Below, piece after piece: positions 59,013-64,000 of a DNA stretch of 64,000 nucleotides (position 1 is the stretch's first letter; every line of letters starts with the position of its first letter). A program made the position numbers and the translations under genes. This stretch comes from Crambe crambe (lineage: Eukaryota; Porifera; Demospongiae; Poecilosclerida; Crambeidae), in the NCBI GenBank assembly GCA_963924555.1, contig OZ004585.1, forward strand, positions 5,717,488 through 5,781,487, in the 5' to 3' direction. The notes below the pieces were generated by a model. That model searched no databases. It had not been told where the DNA came from and saw only the letters and a program-made list of their open reading frames with translations.

Positions 59013-60690
59013 ACGCGCGGAAAAGTATTAGTTCATGCGCGTGACGTCATCAGTCTCCAATCCTGTTCCGTGTCATATATCTATGATGTGCAGTAAGTAT
59101 AGGAGTGTAATTATGAAATTTAGGACTCACACAGTAACCCTTTTGATTCTCATACATGTGCCTGCAAACTATAATTATGTTGCAAAAAGTCACTGAAATA
59201 ATAGCTATACATTTCCCCCATATATATATGTACTGTATATATAGCTAACCTCCATCAGTCTCATAAACTGCCATAGGATGACTTATAATACCAGAGCAAG
59301 AGGACACCGATTACAGTTGCTATAGCTACAGTGGATTTATGCTGCTTGAATTTTCTGTATTGCGTGTGTTCTGGCGGGCACTCAAGGCCTGAAACTCTAT
59401 GCTCTTGTGCCAATCTCTAGTTCCAGCTCCGTTGAGTTGTCTGCCAATAGATTTACAGAACACATGCAATACAGAAAATTAGAACGGAACGTGAATCCAA
59501 GCAGTTTCCTATCCCATGTATGCATGGTCTATAACATAGACAAAATAATAAGAGTGACTAGCAAAAACCTGTATTAATCCTACATCGCTGCAAGGTGTAG
59601 CCAAAAAGGGATAATATGGCAGCAGCGATGTAGGGTTTATGACAGTTAGCAGAGTACAAATGCAGTCCATTGCAGTGATGCAGGGTTTGTCAATTCTGTG
59701 ACAGTTAGCAGAGCAAGTGCAGTACATAGCCAGCAAGCTACACCCCACCTTGTTTCCATACTTTTTATAGTCGTGTACTCAACAAGCATACGTACATCAC
59801 TCTTTCATTTAGAAGAAATGTTTGTCTTATTATCATTATTATGTTGTATAGCTAAATATTATGTAGGCAGATACATAATTGGGAGTTCTGCCATATAATT
59901 TGTTTTTTATTTTGTAGCACATTTTGAACATGTGAAAAAAAACTGGACAGCGTTCAATGTCACTACAGCCCAAGATATAAAAGCATGCTAGGCCCTAGAT
60001 AATGAGATAGCTACCAGAATTCTTTTAGTGAAGATAATGAAGCAGTAATTGTTTGTTTTCTTGAATATACGCATAATTAACCTAGCTACCTGTGATGTTA
60101 TCACTTTCATTATCATCTTCACTCATGTCCCTTTTCTCAAATTCTGTTACATATTTATGGTTATATACATGCAGACATGTATCTATGACTCAGAGAACTT
60201 CAACAGTTGCAAAATAAGCTCATGCATTTGGTGAATAGATCCAAACCAAGCTGGTGGATTTTCTGGCCATAAAAAAATCATTAGATGGTATTATCAGTGA
60301 GAGTCTGAGTACAATTTTGAGTATTATAATGTTATTATTGTATAAGGCTGTAGATTTTTTAATTAAAAAAAATTAGCTAATAGGAGATTTTTATAAGCAC
60401 CAGCTAGTAGTGCTATTTTTCAATCACACTGGGCAAGTGCCCCAGTTGCCCTAATGGTAGCTACTCCTCTGCTCAATGTTCCACACCTACATGATGTAGC
60501 GCTAGCTACAAGCACAGCATCCACTGTGATTACTTATACACATACATACATACCACTATCATCAAGACAATTCATTTGATACTGGAACAGTCATGAAGGG
60601 AAAAAATATTTTATAGTTCGCTGTTCAATTCTGATGCCACTGAAGTGGCCATGCTACTATGTTATAAAGTATTCGTAATTGGATCACGAT
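59013..60690. other. Gene-poor spacer with small hairpins and duplications
   Basis: A hairpin TTTTCTGTATTGCGTGTGTT / AACACATGCAATACAGAAAA lies at 59350-59480, and GATGTAGGGTTTATGACAGTTAGCAGAG is partly duplicated at 59625-59715. No exon recognised. Confidence 0.5.
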
Positions 60691-60693
60691 GCA

Positions 60694-61252
60694 TCAGGCC
60701 CGTAGCCAGAGTTTTTGAAGAGGGGGTTCTAAAGTTATCCGCGCGTAAGCGCGGAAAATTTTTTGGCATGACCACGCCCACTTTCCTATAACCACACCCT
60801 TTTTTATAACCGATTTATAAAAAAACAATGACTTAGCAGCTGCAATGCAGCATATGAAGGCAGGGAAAGTATGAAGATGAGTAAATGATGAAGATGGTAC
60901 ACGATCTGCTAGCTACCTGTACAGTTTTTGATGAAGATGGTACACAATCTGCTGGCTACCTGTACAGTTTTTTGTACAGTTTTTACAGCAAGATTTATTC
61001 ATAGTCTCAGGCACTAAGCCACTAACTGCTCAGTAGGGCTGAGTTATACGTAAAACTGACCTTTTATGGACAAAAATAATAAGAGGCTTTGCCTCACTCG
61101 TTTCTCTCTGCTCGCTTCGAGCTCACGATCGATCGATCACTCACGAACGCGCGTACGCGCATAGCGCGCGATCGCGCTTAAAACATTTTTTATTCATTTT
61201 GAAAAGGTGGTTCGACCGAACCACCCGAACCACCCCTGGCTACGCCCATGGG
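60694..61252. mobile_element. TIR MITE, GTAGCCAG ends
   Basis: GGCCCGTAGCCAGAG at the left and CCCTGGCTACGCCC at the right are inverted. The inside has a GATGAAGATGGTACACRATCTGC tandem pair (60888-60960) and palindromic CGCGCGTACGCGC near 61150. No coding content. Confidence 0.7.
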
Positions 61253-61259
61253 CATGGTT

Positions 61260-62280
61260 GATCCAGTTTTAGATAGCTACACAACCTATATGAAAGTTAG
61301 ATTTTCTTTCCTTATGCACATTAATCATGACATGAACAGGCCACTCCCACTTTTCTGCCAGATGAAACGGTTCACTCTTTCATTGCTGCTTGCAGAAGCA
61401 AGTTTTGCAAAAGAATGCCCAAGAACCACATTCTAGGCATCTATATTCTGCAGGGTGTGGGGATGACAAACATATATGTCCTGGTTGCATGCATGTGACT
61501 AGCTGGATTTGCACATTACGCAGGAGTATTTTAGTGAGTCCTTTTCAAATAAAGCGCTAAAGCTAAGTTAGCCAGCCATGAAAGCTTCATGTATGGAACA
61601 GAGTGAGTCATGTGGAAAATCACCAGAATTAAGGTAGACTTTCTAGCATGTATATACTTCAAGGCCACCACCTATCCCTGCCTGATGCAAGATAATTATT
61701 CTACGAACTACTGTATAACCACCAGGTTAGGGCCATATACTTCAGTGCATTGAGAGTTGGTAGGTGAAGAGGGGGGTTCACATGCAACCTTTTAACTATA
61801 GTAGCTAGTTACGCCCCTGATAATAGGTAGTGGAAGAGCACACAATGGCAAATGTTGATGGGTCAACTTTCAGTGAGTTTATCTATAGCTATAACCACAA
61901 TAGCAAATCATGGCATAATTTTGTATTTTGGACAGCCTGTGACCAACTCATGATAAAGTGTGCATATTTTCAAACGCTATATAGCTAGTATACATTCTTA
62001 TCTTCAGTTCAGGTGTGTTAGTAATTGATAGTAAGTATTCACTCACCTCTACACATTACTTTCGTGTGTGGGAATGTTCTAGAACGTAGCTATGAATCAC
62101 ACGAATCATGTCTTAGTAGTCTGATTAGCAGATTGACGTATCTTGTATACAGTCTGTTCATCTGTGTGGAGTGCTGTCCAGTGTGGAGCTACCTAGTTTG
62201 ACCACCCCACAATGCTGCATTTTCCTCTACTGTATGTCATGTAACTCTATTATATGGGATACGTATAGCTAGCATGAAAA
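61260..62280. other. Spacer
   Basis: Contains a copy (61555-61645) of a segment also at 10065-10150 (CAGCCATGAAAGCTTC, AAATCACCAGAA, AAGGTAG). No gene recognised. Confidence 0.5.
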
Positions 62281-62335
62281 GTTAATGGTCTACAATGAGA
62301 TTTTGCGATGTAAGATCTTACTTTTTTGTGTACAT

Positions 62336-62620
62336 AATACGTACAGGCTCAATAAACACAGTTACAGGAAGTGGAAAAGGCACATTGGCTACCTTGCCAA
62401 TGGAATGCATCTGACAGGGAGCATGTACAAGCGTAGAGGAATTTTTTTCAAAAGAGAAAGCTTCTTCTCTTTGGGCAAGACAGTTCCTATTGAAACTGAA
62501 AGCTACCTTTTCCACGTATACCAGGCTCCATCCCACAGTAACTATTATAGAATCTACACTAATGACCCTTGTTTCATTCCTTGGTGCTGTGCTTTCCAAA
62601 TGTGTGCATTCCCTTGCCAT
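62336..62620 (-). CDS. Possible exon, unidentified
   Basis: Read from 62620 down, an open frame with APRNETRVISVDSIIVTVGW and KNSSTLVHAPCQM ends at a good GTACGT donor (about 62345). Ser/Val-rich strand-like sequence with spaced Cys would suit an extracellular beta-sandwich domain. The plus strand is also open here (118 codons) with a possible acceptor, so the coding strand is uncertain. Confidence 0.25.
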
Positions 62621-62774
62621 GCAAGCTCAATGATTAGCTAGCTAGACTAGCTATAATAAATTCGTAATATATATTTCCCTCAAGGACGAGAGAGAAGAAG
62701 AAACTGAAGGAAGAATCACCAGGATCAATCTTGTTGTATTGTGAGGAAGCGCAAAGAGGAGCCGGAGATATATG

Positions 62775-63791
62775 CAGTCGAATCGCCACTGCACCGGAAG
62801 TCCATTGCCGTAATCACAATGTTAATTTTCGGAGAATACAAATAGTATCCGGAAAATTACTGCAAACTCAGCCATAAAGAATGGCAGCTGTTTTAGTGTG
62901 AGTTAAGGCTCTATTCTACAAAAGATGGTAAACGTGCATCGAAAGATATTCAAGCACATGGAAGGCTTATTCAAGAAGGTAATGATGCATGCTTGTGAAG
63001 TAGCTAGTTGTAGTATCATTAGACTTCCTGAAGCTGAGAGTGCACCTAGTCCAAGTGTACAGGCTGAAAGTACCAGTGGAGAGAGTGGTCAAATTCTATT
63101 TCTCCATGAATTAGGAATTTGATTTTTTGTGAATTGATAGTGCTAAGATGTATCATTCCTGCCTGCAAATTTTGTTTTGTTCTGAGAATTTTCTTGTGTA
63201 TTTAATGTGATGCAAATTTCACAAAATTACTTCCAATAGTGTCATTTCAGTGCAAGACTCCAAGAAGACATTTCCCCCCATGAAAAGAGTACTACAATAT
63301 TTGATCTTTCCTGAGCCTAGATTCATGTGATATATTTCTACAGACTCAACTATTTGGTGAACAGCTGACGTATGCTAACACAGTATGGCAGCAAAGAAGT
63401 CAGAAATTGTGTTTGATCAATGCATGCACACACTTTATTGGAACAAGTTTGATTTTTGATACAAGATAATATATACCATAAACATCTATTGAGTCAATGC
63501 ATGTCTTATACTGAAGAGGAGAAATGGTTTTTGACCGCAATTAGTATTTTTATCAGCCATGATTTCATGCACAGAATTTATTTTAAAAGGTCTAGTAAAG
63601 TATTATTCATCAAGAGGAGGGTGAAGAAGTTGTTAAAATTTCATAGCTATAAGAAGTTTTCAGAAGTCATGATAGCCATAAGTGGAGAGTAACCAGCACA
63701 CAAACACACCTGCTTCTTTTTTTCCATTAAAATCGTGCCCATTACGTCACTCCCGGTTTATTACTAAAAATTGACGGTGGCGATTCGACTG
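62775..63791. mobile_element. TIR element with CAGTCGAATCGCCAC ends
   Basis: CAGTCGAATCGCCAC at 62775 and GTGGCGATTCGACTG ending at 63791 are a perfect 15-bp inverted pair, with TATG directly outside both ends. Two short frames inside (62925-63122 and 63456-63692) show no transposase motif. Confidence 0.75.
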
Positions 63792-63924
63792 TATGCGAGA
63801 GTGTGCTTGTCTTTTTGCGCATGCGCTAACGCTACGCGCGGGCCACACCCTGATAGGCTATGAATATATTTATTATGAGAGCTTAAATATAGTTGCAGTC
63901 TGCTGGTGGAATAATATTAGTGAC

Positions 63925-64000
63925 ATGATGACATTCAGTGTGCTCATATTTTGGAGTTCCATGATCCATATTATGGTTTCAGGCACACCTACTCTGGACT
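63925..64000 (+). CDS. Start of a third Ig-receptor paralog (cut by the window end)
   Basis: MMTFSVLIFWSSMIHIMVSG then TPTLD matches the signal-peptide exon of the minus RTK ([18 protein letters not shown]) and of the plus pseudogene. The upstream bases GTCTGCTGGT also match 34448-34457. Only 25 codons are inside the window. Confidence 0.8.
   Translation, partial: MMTFSVLIFWSSMIHIMVSGTPTLD

Noticed and set aside
63456..63692. 78-codon frame considered as a transposase remnant
   Set aside because: No DDE, HTH or other motif could be seen.
1..64000. tRNA, rRNA or other structural RNA genes
   Set aside because: No A/B-box pairs with a matching cloverleaf and no rRNA-like conserved strings were noticed; hairpins seen are MITEs. 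A covariance-model scan was not possible.

Overview
The window looks like nuclear DNA of a basal metazoan, most likely a demosponge of the Amphimedon type. This is an inference from gene content (Death-Ig, NB-ARC-TPR, Ig-type receptor tyrosine kinases, a GPS-like motif, long ankyrin arrays), from short GT-AG introns (often 40-170 bp), from AT-rich spacers full of TAGCTAGC runs, and from a very high load of small palindromic DNA transposons. No search could be run; the species is not proven.

Layout. 1-2.5 kb: inverted-terminal-repeat elements. 2.9-4.5 kb (+): a compact four-exon gene for a Death domain followed by one Ig domain, the N-terminal order of MALT1 without a protease. 4.6-13.5 kb: decayed fragments (one with a GPS-like motif) among palindromic MITEs. 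13.6-22.8 kb (+): a multi-exon NB-ARC-TPR STAND gene with several apparent frame breaks. 23.4-25.8 kb (+): remnant of a single-pass receptor with a tyrosine-motif tail, plus two nested hAT-type MITEs. 25.9-29.5 kb: a TIR element split by a 2.8-kb hAT transposon with a decayed transposase. 29.6-31.0 kb: a TTAA-flanked palindrome whose two arms each carry a fragment of a P2X7-C-terminal-like gene. 31.2-31.8 kb: LINE reverse transcriptase relic.

34.5-45.7 kb holds two convergent paralogous receptor genes. The minus copy (45714 to 38258) is a full receptor tyrosine kinase (signal peptide, three Ig-like domains, TM, kinase with all key motifs), and its exon phases join. The plus copy (34503-37537) is a pseudogene cut off at the glycine loop. 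A third paralog starts at 63925 and runs out of the window. 49.26-51.35 kb (+): an ankyrin exon of about 21 repeats, many almost identical. 52-54 kb: large inverted repeats. 54.4-55 kb: Ty3/gypsy-like LTR with primer-binding site and gag start. 55-57.7 kb: GGGGCCCC-rich array with about 18 tandem units. The rest is MITEs and gene-poor spacer.

Read together, the recognisable host genes are signalling and innate-immunity-type receptors or adaptors (Death-Ig, NB-ARC-TPR, RTKs, tyrosine-tail receptor, ankyrin protein), as in a fast-evolving receptor cluster undergoing duplication, truncation and transposon insertion. Frame breaks could be real decay or assembly indels; reads are needed to tell. 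All exon models are by eye.
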